Shown: positions 22,017 through 35,007, counted from the stretch's first letter. The stretch is DNA of 64,000 nucleotides from Oscheius tipulae (GCA_037178975.1 JASJZH010000001.1:3844001-3908000), one strand, 5' to 3'. The notes: a model not told the origin generated them from the letters alone. A program made the numbers and translations.

Positions 22017-24740
22017 GGGCCATATAGTAATATCGCTTCTCTCTCATGGTTTTGGAAAACTCTTGGTTTTTGAGCTCACCTTTGCCCAGAACCAGTTTCT
22101 AATAAGGCCCCTAGTGGAACCCTCTGTGAGCGTCGAACACTAATGAAGTTTTATCAGCCAGTGTGATACCTATCAGCTTTCTTCTTATCATATGGAACTC
22201 GACTGGCCACCATGGACCTACTTTTTCAGTCATCTACTCATCTTCTTCATACTACTCTGCATTTTTAACTTGTTGATCAGCTGTGTTTGATCCTCCTTTT
22301 CTTGAAGGATGAACTGTTTGTCACTCGGTCCAGAAGAGGTTTTGTGTTAGATATGCCACTCCTCCTGCTCCTCTGTTTGGACTTGCGTCATCCAACTCGC
22401 CCCCTACCTAGCCGAATAAACAAAGGTCACTTCATCTAAACACAATTTGATCGATTTGAACCGTTCCGGCCTCTCTCCTAAAATAAACAGATTCTGGGAG
22501 CGAGGTAGTAATGAGAGGAGTGAAATCGATGTGGACGGGACGGCCTGTGAAACCTGAGCCTTGCGGAGTGAGAGGAAAGCGCCCTCAGGGCGAGTCTACA
22601 GTAGTCGAGATCGAGCAGATACTTGGAAATCTGGAGGTTTCGGTCAAAAGATCTATTATTGGTAGGTGTATTCTAAAGAGTGGATCAAAGACTATCAAAT
22701 GTCAGACTTCTGATCAGCCAGGAAGCTAGAGCAGTTCCATTGGCTCGTGATATTAAGAAAGGAAATTGCCATTAGTACGTTGGAATTAAATGACAATCGC
22801 CCCCAGATTAACAGAAAGAGTTAGGATTGGGATAAGGGGCCAAGAAGTAAGACTTCTCCCTTAGTTCAAGCCATCTTCTCGAGCCAGCCGTGTGGGTGTG
22901 GCTCCGGACTACGGTAGTTGGTTAAGGGACAGCTGCCGCCCGAAAGGGGCAGCATTTAGAGACAGCCCTCTCCCGCAACATGGACAATTCACAGGTTGGT
23001 TTTGTTTTTGAAGATGAGTTGGACTAGAAATGAAGGCTGTTTGCCTCTTTGCCCCCAAGGAAACCGAAGCCGCGCGAGGCGAGCAGTCCGATACCCGGGA
23101 GAGAGGGGTTGGGTGTCACATACGGGAACGAGACACGGGAGAAGAGCTCCAGATAGCATGTTAACATGACAGTTCCGGACTTTTCAAAGTATCACATTCA
23201 GTAGCTCGTTTAGGGTGGCGTTACAAGCAATCAGTTCCAGTTCCACAGGTTATGAGAATTGAGATTTTGTCGCTCACAAGTCCGCTCATCAAACTCTCTT
23301 CAACCGAACCTTATCAATCTATCTTACTTACCAACGCTGATTTGTACTGTTCTCGCGAACGGTCTAGGCGAACTGAGATTGTTTTTGCTTGTACATTAAT
23401 CATCAAGTTTCAAAGAAATCTCAGGCTTTGTTAGTCTCTAATTGTAAGACGTTCCAAAACGGCGGGTACAGGCTAAAAAAGTGGAGAAATCTTTGAAGCT
23501 TGAGGAGTACAAAAATGGCTTTAATTATTTTAGTAAGCTGCAAAATAGTGGGGAGAGTGAGTTAGTAGGTGTGAAGGACTTGTAACCTAGAGAGTCGACT
23601 CGCGCGAGACTTTTCTACCGTCTTCCTCTCTTGCTTGCTGGCGATTGGCGCCCTCTGTTGCGTCAATATTAGCCGAGGCCCAGAGGTAGCACAATGGGCT
23701 CTCGAAGTCTCTAGCGTGCGCCTAAACTCCTTTTCCCAATTTCCTTAGCCTAAAACTTAAAAGAGTCGGCCTACTCTCTTTGAGAGTGTAAGCTGCCCGA
23801 AAGGAACTGCTCTCTAATTTCCGAGACCAACTGCCAGCCGGATCTCTAGTCTTAGGGGTCATGAGGCTCAGGTTGCCTCTTCACTAACAGTGGTCATTAA
23901 TGATGCAATGTGAACATGCTGCTTAGATAAGCAGAGAGTCAATACAGCAGCTGCCCATTAGCTCATTAGCTAGCTTCCTTGAGCTCCTCTAGACGAGTGA
24001 GTGATACTTTGTTTTCTTGGCTCTAAAATTAGAGCCAAAGACCGTCCAGGACACGCCTGAATGACCCAATGGTTTACTTCCATATCCAAACAGTTGACTT
24101 TCAATATTGCCTTGCGCAAGATCCTTAGTCAGTCCATAATCCGTTCACCAATGACCCTTCGGAGACAGCTGCAGACCCATACCGTACGCGGACCTCTCTC
24201 GGTGCACAGCAGGTGGGCTCAAGAGGGGCAAACCATAGCCAACAAGCATGCGGGATTAGCTTAGCTCGGAAAGAGCTGTTTTGGGAACTGGACGAGGTTA
24301 GCCAAGGGTAGTTGTTTATACTGAAACCTTTGACGTTTGTAGAGAAGAAACGAGCGCTGTTGCTATTTGATGCTTGTTCTAGTAGTCTGGTAAATGCTGA
24401 GCAGAAAAAATACGAGCGGAGCGAACATCCTACTTCTACTAGATCTTATCGAATCTTTGAACAATCAAAAATCCCATGAATCCTCCAGTTTGAGCTAGCC
24501 GAAGCTATGGGACCACCCACCGGGAAGCACCTGGCGAAGGGCAATTAGCACTCAACCCACACACAGTCACTCCCACCTCCTCCCGGTCCGCAGAACAATC
24601 ACCGCTCTCTACCGCGTTTACTTCACTTAAAATGTTCTGTCTTTCTATGAGTAACCCTAAAATAATGTTAGAAATCTCGAACACCGTTTCTCTGTTCAAA
24701 GCCAACGTTTCTCTCCAGTAATTCCTCATTTTCAGTTAGA
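22017..24740. other. Gene-poor stretch upstream of eya
   Basis: No coding family recognised. It contains the motif CTACGGTAG at 22909. Short open frames here have no splice support. Confidence 0.4.
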
Positions 24741-24759
24741 AGCCAAAGCGCCTCGAGCC

Positions 24760-24881
24760 TTCACAACTACAACAACTTCCCTCGACCCCAGGTACTTTCT
24801 TTTTCTGTATACCTGGCGCTAATGACTTGGTTCCCAGTCAGCCGGCTGTCTCTTTGTCTCCCTCAGCGACATCCCTAACAC
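24760..24881 (+). other. Probable 5' UTR exon junction of eya
   Basis: A donor (GTACTTTC) follows CCCCAG near 24791, and a CCCTCAG acceptor ends at 24866. The 15 bases from there to the ATG include an in-frame TAA, so the upstream exon is non-coding. Confidence 0.35.
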
Positions 24882-26621
24882 ATGGCTTCCGTGTACTCAA
24901 ACAGAGAGCAATATGGCAGTCAAATACCGGCCAGATGGGAAAGAGGTCCCCTCGTTCCTTTTCGCAATATCTGTCTATTTCTTTTATTTTTCAGCACTGA
25001 CTTGTCCTCGGTCTGGTCACAAGTTATCCCAGACAAAACGACTGATATGTCAGCGACGGAAAGGTCAGGACTAGCCACACTTACTGACACCTCTTACGGT
25101 ACTCGTCTTTAAGTTTTCTCATCCTAACACAAATTTCAGCACAAGCTCCCTACTACAACACCGGCTACACGGGATATTCAATGTACGGACAGACTCCGAC
25201 GGCCTATTACCAGCAGTTGGCTGCCTCGGGAGTCAGAGCACAGAATGCCGCTGCTGCCACTTTTCCCTACAGTTTAGGGACTGCTGCTGCTCAAGGATAT
25301 TATGGTAAGATATTTCTAATTTTTGTTCATATCGGACTTACAGGGAGCAGTTATCCTGCCGGGTACAATCTCACCGACTATGCTTTCAATCCACAGTACT
25401 ACAATAACATCAGGAATGGGTACAGCTACGGATCACTGACTGGAGCAGCCGCATACACGGTAGAATTTCATTTTTGCTTAGATACTGTGAATATTAGGGA
25501 TCTTCTCTGACCTCGGACAGTTCCGAAATGGCCTTTTCGATGAAGGACAAAAAGACGAAGAGCAGCAAAAAGAAAAAGTCGGGAAGTTGTAGTCCCGATG
25601 GTCAGCAGTATTCGAGAGTATTCATCTGGGAACTGAATGACATCTGTACTCTGGCATATGTTCTTTGCAACAAGGTGTGTTGATTGCAAAAGTACAAGAA
25701 AAATTAGTTTAGGCCACATTTGCCCAGTTCTCCAGAACAACTCATTTATTGCACTCGTTGACAAGTTCCATCGTCGGACTCTCCTTTCCAGCTGAACAAC
25801 TCGAAGAGTTCGACATTTGCAATGTGGAGGATGCGGCTCATGAGGACAGTTTGGCGGATCCCTCGATTGCCGACGGAAGAGCTGGAGTCGAAGTGAATCG
25901 TCGAGTGGCGAACAAGTACTTCTCTCTGAGACAGATCTACCAGGACATGGGATGCAAGACAGAGCCCGGGAGCAACTTCTGTGAGTTTTTTTGACACTCC
26001 GTCGTCTTTCTGTTAAATCTTTGAGCTACTCTAGATTGTTAGACTTTGTGTTTTCAGCCCTGATCGACCGATGCCAAATGTCTGACAGAAAGGACGAAAT
26101 TGACGAGGCCTACAGACAAATCGAAAGTCTGGCTCCCAATAGAGCAGCGGTGGCTAGACGATGTATTGATATCGTCTTCCAGAGGTATCCCTTTCCCCGA
26201 ATTGTTTCTAACCCTCTTTTATTTTAGATCAGCCCTCTCCCAAGCAGATAAATATGCCAATGTGGTCGTGAGCACAGAGAAGTTACCAACAGCGGCAGCT
26301 CTTCTTCTTCAGGCTGGTCTTGCTCCGTCTGTTCCTTTGGAAAACATCTACAGCTCGAACAAGGGCAGCAGAGTAAGTCAAGCTTTCAATCGTTTTAATT
26401 TCCAATTTTAGGACACTGTCATGGAGAAGATCACGAGCAAATTTGGCAAGAAGTGCAGTTATATAGTCATCAGCTCGGACCACGAGACTGTTCTTTTGGC
26501 CAAGAAGGAGAACATCCCCGTCTGGCCCATCATGTCCATGGGACTCAATCCGACCTCCTCGACAGAAGCCCTAGAGAAGTTCTATTCGGCTCAGTCCAAC
26601 TATCTTCTGGGAACGCCGTAG
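24882..26621 (+). CDS. eya: Eyes absent homologue with degenerate phosphatase motifs
   Basis: Eya proteins are transcriptional coactivators for Six/sine oculis factors and carry a haloacid-dehalogenase-type tyrosine phosphatase domain. Exons: 24882-24945, 25033-25098, 25140-25304, 25344-25459, 25498-25674, 25713-25980, 26058-26184, 26228-26372, 26412-26621, giving 445 residues; the first intron (87 bases) is open in frame and may be retained. The N-terminal half is Tyr/Ala/Gln-rich as in the family (GYTGYSMYGQTPTAYYQQL). The Eya domain follows: RVFIWELND, LEEFDICNVEDAA, NVVVSTEKLPTAAALLLQAG, PLENIYSSNKG, KFGKKCSYIVISSDHE. Motif I should read WDLDET; here both catalytic aspartates are Glu and Asn. 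The GDG motif near the end is SSD. The fold appears kept but catalysis is unlikely. Isolated gene, with CDS neighbours 5-6 kb upstream and about 0.8 kb downstream. Confidence 0.86.
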
Positions 26622-26745
26622 AGCTCCCTTTCGTGTCATCTCTTTGAATCTGTCTCGTTTACTTCGTGCCATGTAAATGAAATTGAAAAGAGTAGATATA
26701 ATATTCCCACTTTCGGTAACTGATTGTGAACAAACTTGAACACAG

Positions 26746-26875
26746 ATAAGTTTGGCTCCCCGTTGGGGCTCGTGACAAGTAGATGCTGTTCCAGTCGAGC
26801 TACCCTGACAGGAGCAGCGTTCTCACCGAGACGGATCTCCCAAACTGGCTCGTCTTGAAAGAGTAACTGCTGTCA
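26746..26875 (-). repeat. Dispersed repeat family A, copy 1
   Basis: The reverse complement matches copies at 47221-47406 and 62988-63171. All share an ACTCTTT start block, a GAGAACG..GCTCCTGTCA centre, GTAGCTCGACTGG, and an end near GCCAAACTT. No coding capacity. Confidence 0.65.
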
Positions 26876-27467
26876 CAAACGACCTATGACAATTGCACTT
26901 TAATATAGAGAGATGTCTTATAAACATATTTTATTTGGTTACACACTAGCAGAAGTGAGTAGATGAGCACATATTGTATTGGCATGGAATGGGAATATCA
27001 CAGAATTCGATGAGGTTGCAGCTTACCAAAGAGATTGCCTCAGGCACACAAAGTTAAAAGACAATCTCGTAGACAAAAGAGAAGGGGTTATAGTGCTAAA
27101 ACTGACCTCCCTGACATTCAGGGCCTACGTGACGCTGTAAACTAAAGGGAAAGACGGTTTGGGTCAGAAAGAGCTTTTGCAGGGGAGAGTCAAAACAGGA
27201 AATGTGGACAGATAGCGTCACCCGGATCAGTTATTACAGAGAGATAGAGAACTTGGATTATTATTGAGACGGGAGAGGAAGTTATGCATACAGTAATCCG
27301 GAAGAAACCGGACAACCCTGAAGCTACAGGAAAATGGAACCGATTCTGGGAGTAGTTAATCTACAAACAAACTCCAAGAATCGGTAGACCGATCGACTAC
27401 GAAAAAAGTACAGTAACGAGAAAATGCCCGGTAAAAAAAATTATTAGAGGGATAAGCCGAAGAGAGT
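26876..27467. other. Gap between eya and the DB-module gene (3' flanks)
   Basis: Two genes converge here. No coding sequence recognised. Confidence 0.4.
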
Positions 27468-28680
27468 CTAGTTGATGGTTCGGAGTCCAGATCGAGCACA
27501 GTACATCATGACGTTCCAATTGGAGAGACAGACCAGATCGTTCTTCTCGACCGTGCCAATTCGATCTCCAGACGGAGCCACATTGCACATTCGGAGACAG
27601 CGATCTCCAACTCCGAGGTCGCCGGCCGACATTCCGAGGAACTCGCAGCACTGTCTGTTGTCTCTGTTCTGGTTGGCACAGTACAGAATGCTCGACAGGT
27701 ATTTCAAGTCGCAGCCTTCCTGTTGGACAGCGGCGATCAGAGTCTCGGCTGCTACGTGTTCACGATGTTCGTAGGTACAGAGAGAGTGGCAGCTGGGAGG
27801 GACCTGAATTTTCGATTTATTGGCTACTTATAGTCCGACTCACATTCTGTTGACAGCAAGACAAGAAGAGATCGTCGACGGTCTTGCGAGAAAGACAGGG
27901 CGAGTAGGGAGGTCGGCTCTTTTCCGTGCCGCACTCACTGCTCAAATCGGCGTCGGTGACCTCGGTTATTGGATATTCCTTGCTCAATAGCTTTGCGTCC
28001 CCGGATCCAGTTGGAGCTCGACGGATCTCGCTGCCCTTCTCGACAAACTTCTCCTCAGCAGGAGCCTCTCCGTACGAACGAGCACGGGATGGAGATGGAG
28101 CAGGAGGTTGGGGCTGAAAATATAGATTGAATTGGAAATATAGATTGGAGAGACAGAGACGATGTACCAGTTCCTTACCTGACTCTTAATGGGCTCGGAT
28201 TCCTTCTTCTTTTCGACGATTGTTTCAAATTTATCAAGTTTATGGGGGCATTTTTCCGTAACGTAGTCGACACAGCCAGATAAACATTTGTCTGAAGAAA
28301 AGGTTGTTTGGAAAGAATAAATTTGAAATACCTAAAACACGTTCAGTACAGCAGAGGACCTTGGGTAGAGAATGGCACTCGGGCAACTCATCGCCGCCAG
28401 CGGAGATTAATGGAGATACATGGAGAAGAATGACGGCGATAGACAAAGCCCTGAAATGGGAGAAGTCAGTAGAGCAATTCAACTTTGACGTTTTCCTTTA
28501 TCAGGTCAAGGGTCATGCTACACCAATGCTGTGACAACATGACAGTGGTGGGAGTTTGGGACATACACAGTTAACAGAAGGTAATCAAGCTGGACGTTTC
28601 AGACAAAAGTGGACCGCCGAAAAAGTCATGGTATAATGGTTTGAAGAATTTCAATTAGACGAAACGTACCAGGTGTTCAT
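27468..28680 (-). CDS. Secreted cysteine-rich protein with DB module
   Basis: Likely extracellular; the function of the DB module is unknown. Five exons (28680-28670, 28450-28332, 28291-28179, 28113-27844, 27803-27468) give 282 residues. The first exon encodes only three full codons, and joining it to exon 2 yields a signal peptide (MNTWALSIAVILLHVSPLIS). A first cysteine cluster (ECH..CC..CLSGCVDYV..CP, residues about 28-66) is followed by a Pro/charged linker. Next comes a C-terminal module with paired cysteines (LSCCQQN, PPSCHSLCTYE, GCDLKYLSSILYCANQ, QCCEFLG, CLRMCNVAP, CLSNWNVMMYC), the pattern of nematode DB domains. This gene is the best taxonomic marker in the window. Exon 1 is the least certain. 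Confidence 0.82.
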
Positions 28681-29157
28681 TTTCGTGAAAAGAGTCCTCC
28701 GCCACTGGACGTGGAACAGCCGCAGCTCTGGCCGAAGTTGGAGAAATTGGAGTTGGAGAAGGAGTCGAAGGGGCGTTCCTGAAAAGGATTTCTCTTTGAA
28801 AAATGAGGTCAATTCATTCTCCCGATGAATTTCCAGCCTTTGAGACAATGCCCTACGGGAGAGACCTGTTCCGGTCCCGCTTTCACCCAGTTTCACTATC
28901 ACTTGATAATTTTCATCCATTTCGCTTATGGGGGCGAGAAAAGGGAGATCAACTGTCTGGCTAATGGTCGAGACTGTACTCTCTGGGAACTGGTCTTGAC
29001 CATCTGCCAGTCGGGACCTGTACCCTTGGCAAACCGGCTCAGCACGTGCCGGGAACAACTACTTAGAAAACTAGTGCATGCTGTGTGTTTGTAAACAACT
29101 CAGGGCCTGTGATTATTTTGAAACCAAAAAGAGCAAAAAAAAAGGCAAAATGTTCCA
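28681..29157. other. Flank of DB-module gene
   Basis: Open - strand frames reaching 29058 look like the 5' UTR/promoter side of the DB-module gene. No family recognised. Confidence 0.35.
29134..29150 (-). terminator. RNA polymerase III terminator of tRNA-Lys
   Basis: On the - strand, TTTT (29150-29147) is reached 7 bases after the tRNA 3' end and is followed by a longer T run. Confidence 0.7.
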
Positions 29158-29228
29158 GCCACGTAAGGGGGTCGAACCCTTGACCGTTGGATTAAAAGTC
29201 CAACGCTCTACCACTGAGCTAACGTGGC
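29158..29228 (-). tRNA. tRNA-Lys, anticodon UUU
   Basis: Read on the - strand, 71 bases fold as a full cloverleaf. The acceptor stem GCCACGT/ACGTGGC is perfect. The D stem is GCTC/GAGC, the anticodon stem TTGGA/TCCAA with loop CTTTTAA (anticodon TTT), and the T stem AAGGG/CCCTT with loop TTCGACC. The internal B box GGTTCGACCCC is intact. No intron and no encoded CCA. A poly-T terminator follows. Confidence 0.95.
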
Positions 29229-32200
29229 CCATGGAACACTTATTTCGCAGTTGAACACGGTTTGAGGCGCTGTTTAAAACATGTTTTTGATGGTTGTGGA
29301 AGATTGTCTACCGGGTTTTTTATGCTAGAACATGCCTTGTTTTTAAGAGGACAAAATAAGACAAAATAAACCCTGGTTTGGTTCCTCAAAGAGAAAGGAA
29401 GCTCAATCTCGAGAAATAGACTGAGATTCTGGGTTTTTGTAAGATTATGCTACTCTATCTACTCGGCAGTTTTTACTACACACAGCTATAGAAACCCAAA
29501 AACTCTAATAGTTGTTTCATAAAGACAAGACTCACATTCTGTCTGCTGGTCCCTCCGAAAAGACCGCTATTGTTCTGCTTGTCGAAGGAAGCGTCTCCAC
29601 TGATGCCACCAACACCATGTGTGGACCTGAAAGACTTCTTCTTCATCATTATCTCTTTCTCTCCCTGATAGCTGCTCCAGTCCGGATCACGCGCGTCGCG
29701 CCATCCTGACTATCCGGTTCGTTGCGCCATATGCCACAGGGCTAACGGTCTCGGCGCGGCGTCGAGACCGGACCGGGTGAAGATCATCCTCCCCATTATC
29801 CCAAGAACAAAACTCACCAGTTGCCAGATCCTGTGCCAACGGAAAACGACGAGGCTCCGGTCTGAGGCTGGAGATCGGAAAGGGCCAGAGCGGCGCGAGG
29901 GCAGGGGCTTTCAGGGAGCATTGTGTTTCTGGAAAAACATTGATTCTGATGAAGATATGAGTAAGGAGAGAGAGGATGAGTCAGAGAGCTTCAGGAACGT
30001 GTGAACAGTCTTCTCTGTCTCGAGAGACATGGTTGAGATTACATGCGAGGAGCCCCGCCCTCGATGGTCAGCACCGCCCACTAGCCGTGCCAGGGGACGA
30101 GAGAAGAAGAGAATATAACAGCCGATTTCTTTTGGGAAGGAAGGAAAGTGACCAAGGGTGGGGCTTCTAGCCGCTAAGCTAAAGGAGATGCTGGTGGTGC
30201 CAGGCTCCAAGGCTAAGGAAGCCCCTGTGTTATGCAGCCTGGTTCCTGGTGGAAACGACAGGAACCTGCCTTGCTAAGTCTGGTAGAGAAAGGACTGGAT
30301 TGCAGAGAAAACTCTGGAGACTTTGCAAGACAGTCGATGGGACTTACGGACCACTGGAAATTAAAACTCCACTTGCTGTTCATCAGCTTGCCAATCCTTT
30401 TGGTTCAGATCTAACACTTTCTAGAATTCTAACTAGCTTCGTAGATGCTCTGGTTTCAACGTATAAAATACAAGTACGTAAGCCAGGAGAATACCGATAC
30501 TCTACCAGCTGCCTAAAGATTGCTTTCGCAACCAAATACTTTGTTCTACTGCAGAACTCTCTACAAAAGAAACTTTAGGACTTCAAATTAGACTTGCAAA
30601 CTATTGTCAATCTCTACTATCTAAAGCGCGATGGCTTTTGTGGCGGACTCTGTTTATTTGTTGGTTTGTTTGTACGAGGCCACGAAACAGAAGCGAGCCA
30701 GTTACGCTGTTCAGAAGTTTTTTTGTCCAGAAACAGTTATTACCTAAATTGGGTGGCAAGTCATCTTTGGGTACACTCTTGTCTCCCCCAGTACCAGGAA
30801 GGGACGTAGCTAATATAGTTTACTAATACTAGATAAAGCAATAATGTGGGAAGACAGGGAGGCTGGTGGTACAGCCAGAGGTGGACTGAACTTCTTAGGA
30901 CCCGGGCAGGACGAGTCATCCATGACTCTTTGATACAAAAGTGGGACTTGGGAGATACGGACACAGCTCTAAAGCTTTGCTTTTGTCCCAATAAAGCCAC
31001 TGGAAGCCTTTCGTTACTACGAAGTGGCGCAGCCGCTAATGAAAAAATGAAGTCAAAAAGGCGGCGAATCCGTCGGAGGCGGCTGGTTGCCAATAACTAA
31101 CCTCAAACAAACTAACAAAAAGAGTCTACCACAGATTCCATCGCGCTTTCACAGGTTAGATTCTTAGAAGACAAGTATACAATTAGTCGTTAGAATGTGG
31201 ATGGTCAGGAGACTACAGAACACGGGAACGGATCTTGGATGTATATTTTGTGAGACTCGAAGAACGAGCGAGGTTCTGAAGTATTGTCCAGCCCCATGAC
31301 TGGAAGTATGCTTTCTTTGAAACTCTGCTCTAGAGCAGCGATCTGTGCAAGTACATTTCGAACTGACCACTAGCGTATGATTAATACCTATGATTTTAGT
31401 GTTAGCTGTACCTCAACTTCAGTTTAACCAAAGACTTCAATGCTTCCTTCAAAAGTTTGTTCTGTAGGCTGTACTTCCGATAACAGGGGGTCCAATTGAG
31501 ACCTAACTATGCCCAGCTTCGGCGAAAAATCGCTCTCGCCGCTTACTGAAATGTGACTTTGACCCTCTTCGCCCCTGGCTGTCTCTATCTCTCTTACGAG
31601 ACCTAGGGTCAAGGCAGTCAACCTCTGTTATGTCTTCTCCCAATCCTCAACACACTGGCAACGCTTTACATGGTGTGGAGCGAGGCGAAAGTTGCAATCT
31701 GATAGGAGAGACGAAAGGCTGCTGTCCGAAAGGGTGAAGGCCGTCGGGTCCGGCTGACCGTGAGGCGACCCAGTTATGAAAACGAAGGCATTTCTGCCGA
31801 GAGTGTCTCCATGTTCCGGAGACAATTTATGATCATGTTCCGAGGATTTAGAGACGAAACGAACTGCTTTTTCGCTCTCCGGCGAGAGAAGACACATTTA
31901 GCAACATTGGGGGATTTGGGAGATACTGTAGCTGGTTGGCAACCTGCCAGCAGAGAAAGAGAGATCTGTTGCGAAAAGAAAGACAGATCTCCTATTGTGA
32001 CGTCGATGGATGCAGCTAAACGTCACTCGAAAGATCTCTTGCAAAATTTTGGGAATACTCGAAATTATGTCAGACGCTAAAACTGGCAGAGAGCTGGTAA
32101 TCTCCAAGTGTCCTTACAAATTCTCAAGAATGATTTCTCACTTTCGCAATCTGCGGGAACACATCATTGTTGTGACAATTAGCTGCAAACATGCATCGCA

Positions 32201-34989
32201 AATTCCGATTGCATTCTCTGAGCCAAAAGATTTTAAAAGAGAGCTTTGCAAAGAGAAAAAGTGAAGGGATGGAAGGTAGAGAATGCGGATTTCCTAGCCA
32301 CACACAGGTAATACAAAGAGACAGCCCCGAACTAGTCGAACAAGCTCGGGAAGAATGTGAACAAGTTGCTGAAAGATATGTTGTTGTCTTTGAATAAGAG
32401 ACAGAACTGGATGAATAGAAGAAACGAAGGGAGAACCTTCTGGATGGACCAAGGTCAACAACTCGGGTAAGCGGATAAACAGAGATGTGTGGAATTATGC
32501 GCATTCCAGGTGAGAGAGAAGGTCGTTCACTCTCGTCTCTAGGACTGTTTACTGCTGGCACGAATAATTACAGTGAAAGGCAGGCGAGGTCAACTTGGGT
32601 AATCATAATTTCTAGAAAAGACTGAATATGTAGGCTGGAGGAAAGAAATCTAACTTGACAAGGTTACAGGTTTCCGCATACACCAAATCTACAGAGCTAC
32701 ACATTTCTTCACTGTGAAAATGAACAAGCCTACCAGCTCCTAGCTCGAATATTTGACTGGCTTAATCATTTTCTAGCCTACCGACACGGGTACACTGTTC
32801 TGAGCCGCCTCCCGATCCCATACATCTATTCAAACAATCGGGTTACCTTCCAGCTGACTTGCAACAAACGGTCGACTTTTTGCCAAACTTTTTCAGCCGC
32901 CGCCACCCAAACTTTCGCTCCGAACATATTTTTTTCGCCTGTTCTGTCTCGCGAACCCCTCTCCGTCTTATCTGAGAGCTCCTTGATGACCTTTTGTTTA
33001 GTTGCGACGAAACCGAAAATGCTGCTGTCTATCATCTGCCCTTTCTGGTTCAAGGCTAGCGCTCGCGCAACGGAGAGAGAGGCATATTTTCACACCTACA
33101 CGAAAGCCGATAAATTTCAGAGGCGCGCGGGACACGAGCATCTCTGTGGCGGCGGTGGATAAACGGACATACTTATTGCCAAAGGGTCGAAAAAGGTTAT
33201 GATTCATTGGAAGCTAGTAATTTCTCAGAGGACTTGGACAATCTGGGAACTTTAGCCGCATAGATCAAAATGTCTCTCTCTGGCATGAAGCAGACATCAA
33301 GTACCCTTTTTACCCTCACGTCGATAGATTGATACTTCTGACATGGGCTTTGATCAACTAGAGAAACCACTACGGAACTGAGCTGGTACACAACTTTTAC
33401 CCTCCAAGTAGGTTTGAGTGGAGCTGTATCGGTGAAATAAAAATAGAGCCTGGAGGATTGAAAACAGATTTTCTGAAGATTCCTACAATACAAAACTTGG
33501 GTAATAATTGTAACGTTTGCTCATCTTGTTCGTAGTTTCGATTGCTTTGAAAGTCGTTCGGTTTTTGGAATAAAAACAATTCTCCATAATATCCATCTCA
33601 AAAACTTTTTTACGAAATCGAGAAAAGCTAGTCCCAAAAGCTGATTAATTCCCGATCATTTAAGCGGATGAATCTGTCGAGATCCACCGCAACCGGGACC
33701 AATTATGACACTTCGGGAGAGAATGAAAAAAAGAAGAGGAAAGTTTCATGAGGACAAGTTATGAAGACGTATTTATACGTTTTCCAGGATCAGGTGGGTG
33801 AGTGTGGATTGTGTCAAGGACAGATTCTGTGTTGGGGCTACTTCTCCCGTGGAAAGCACACGTCATCCCCCTCTCTCTAATCGGCAAGATCGTTTCCGAA
33901 AAGCCGGGGAGATCCTTTGTGGATGAAATAACGAGAGAATATTGCGCAACAAGATGACGGGAGGATCTAATTGGAACAAAACAGAAACATAGACTATGAA
34001 CCATCGGATATCCAGTGATTCACAGGGTGGACATCCAGTCAACAGAGGTACTGTATCCACAGAACTGTCTTCTTTAGTGTCTACCTCATTTCCCAATCGC
34101 GGTACAGGATTAAGCTGCAGATTAACTTTATAAAAGCTCTCGGAGCTAGCCAATTCTCTGCAGTTCACCTTGGCTACCAGTTGTTTGCGAGCGATCCCGG
34201 GCTCTTTTGTAACTGGAGTTGCTGGTCTCTCTTCCGACTTGTCAATTTGAAAAAGACCTCAACTTGACAAGTGTCATTAGGATATTCAGTGGATTTCCGT
34301 TTCTGCACTGGATCCTCAGGTATGTTCCCCTGTCAGTATTCTCCTAGTCATCCTTCAAGGTCTTGTTACTTTTAAATAAACTTGGAGAACTGTCCAGACA
34401 GATGCTAAAACAGTCCGGTTCTGACCTTACCTACTTTCCTGGGAACAGATGACTCTCGGCTTTCATAACGACTCAACAGCTATTTTGATCAGTTAGCTTC
34501 CGCTATCATGAGCTTCGCGCCGCCGTCAAGGTCTCCCGGAGAATATGCGATAGATCCCGAGCCTGGTACCGGCCGGCATGCGGCGGAAGGAAAGTTGTCT
34601 CCTCTTCGAGACCGCTTCTCTTCGGGGATTGTCATAGAGTACATAGCGGTTCGTGGGTCATTTTGGCAGCTAAGGGTCAAGGCTGCTTCTGTTATGAACA
34701 AGAAAAAACTGCTGGAATGCCGATCATCATCAGCTGATCGAATAGCCGGACCCTATATTGTTTTCGTGATGCTTCTCTTTGTCACCAGCTGGCTATGTTG
34801 CCAATTCGGCACCGATTTTCGCAGATTCGAGAACCGGCCCATCTCTTCTTGGCAGTTCCCGGGGCCCCGCAGGTTCGCGCAAGAAGCCGCCATCGCTAGC
34901 CTAGCCACGGCTGGCTAATCCGAGATTCGGGGACTGTTCCCGGAGAAGAGACTGTCAAGGATCAAAACACTTTGCAAGTCGTAAACAAA
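29229..34989. other. Long gene-poor stretch
   Basis: No gene family recognised on either strand. The longest frames (30249-30578 +, 34508-34918 +, 33863-34168 -) have no clear similarity. The 34508-34918 frame sits in unusually GC-rich DNA ending shortly before a TATA-like site. A fragment near 31060-31092 resembles the end of repeat family B. Confidence 0.4.
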
Positions 34990-34999
34990 TCTCCCCGTC

Positions 35000-35007
35000 T
35001 ATATAAG
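35000..35007 (+). promoter_or_regulatory. TATA-box-like site
   Basis: TATATAAG follows GC-rich DNA and precedes a C/T-rich stretch (35035-35060) that could be a start region. No recognised coding gene follows within reach, so the transcript, if any, is unknown. Confidence 0.3.

Noticed and set aside
30249-30578. 109-codon + strand frame as a gene
   Set aside because: No recognisable motif or splice structure; adjacent overlapping frames are equally open.
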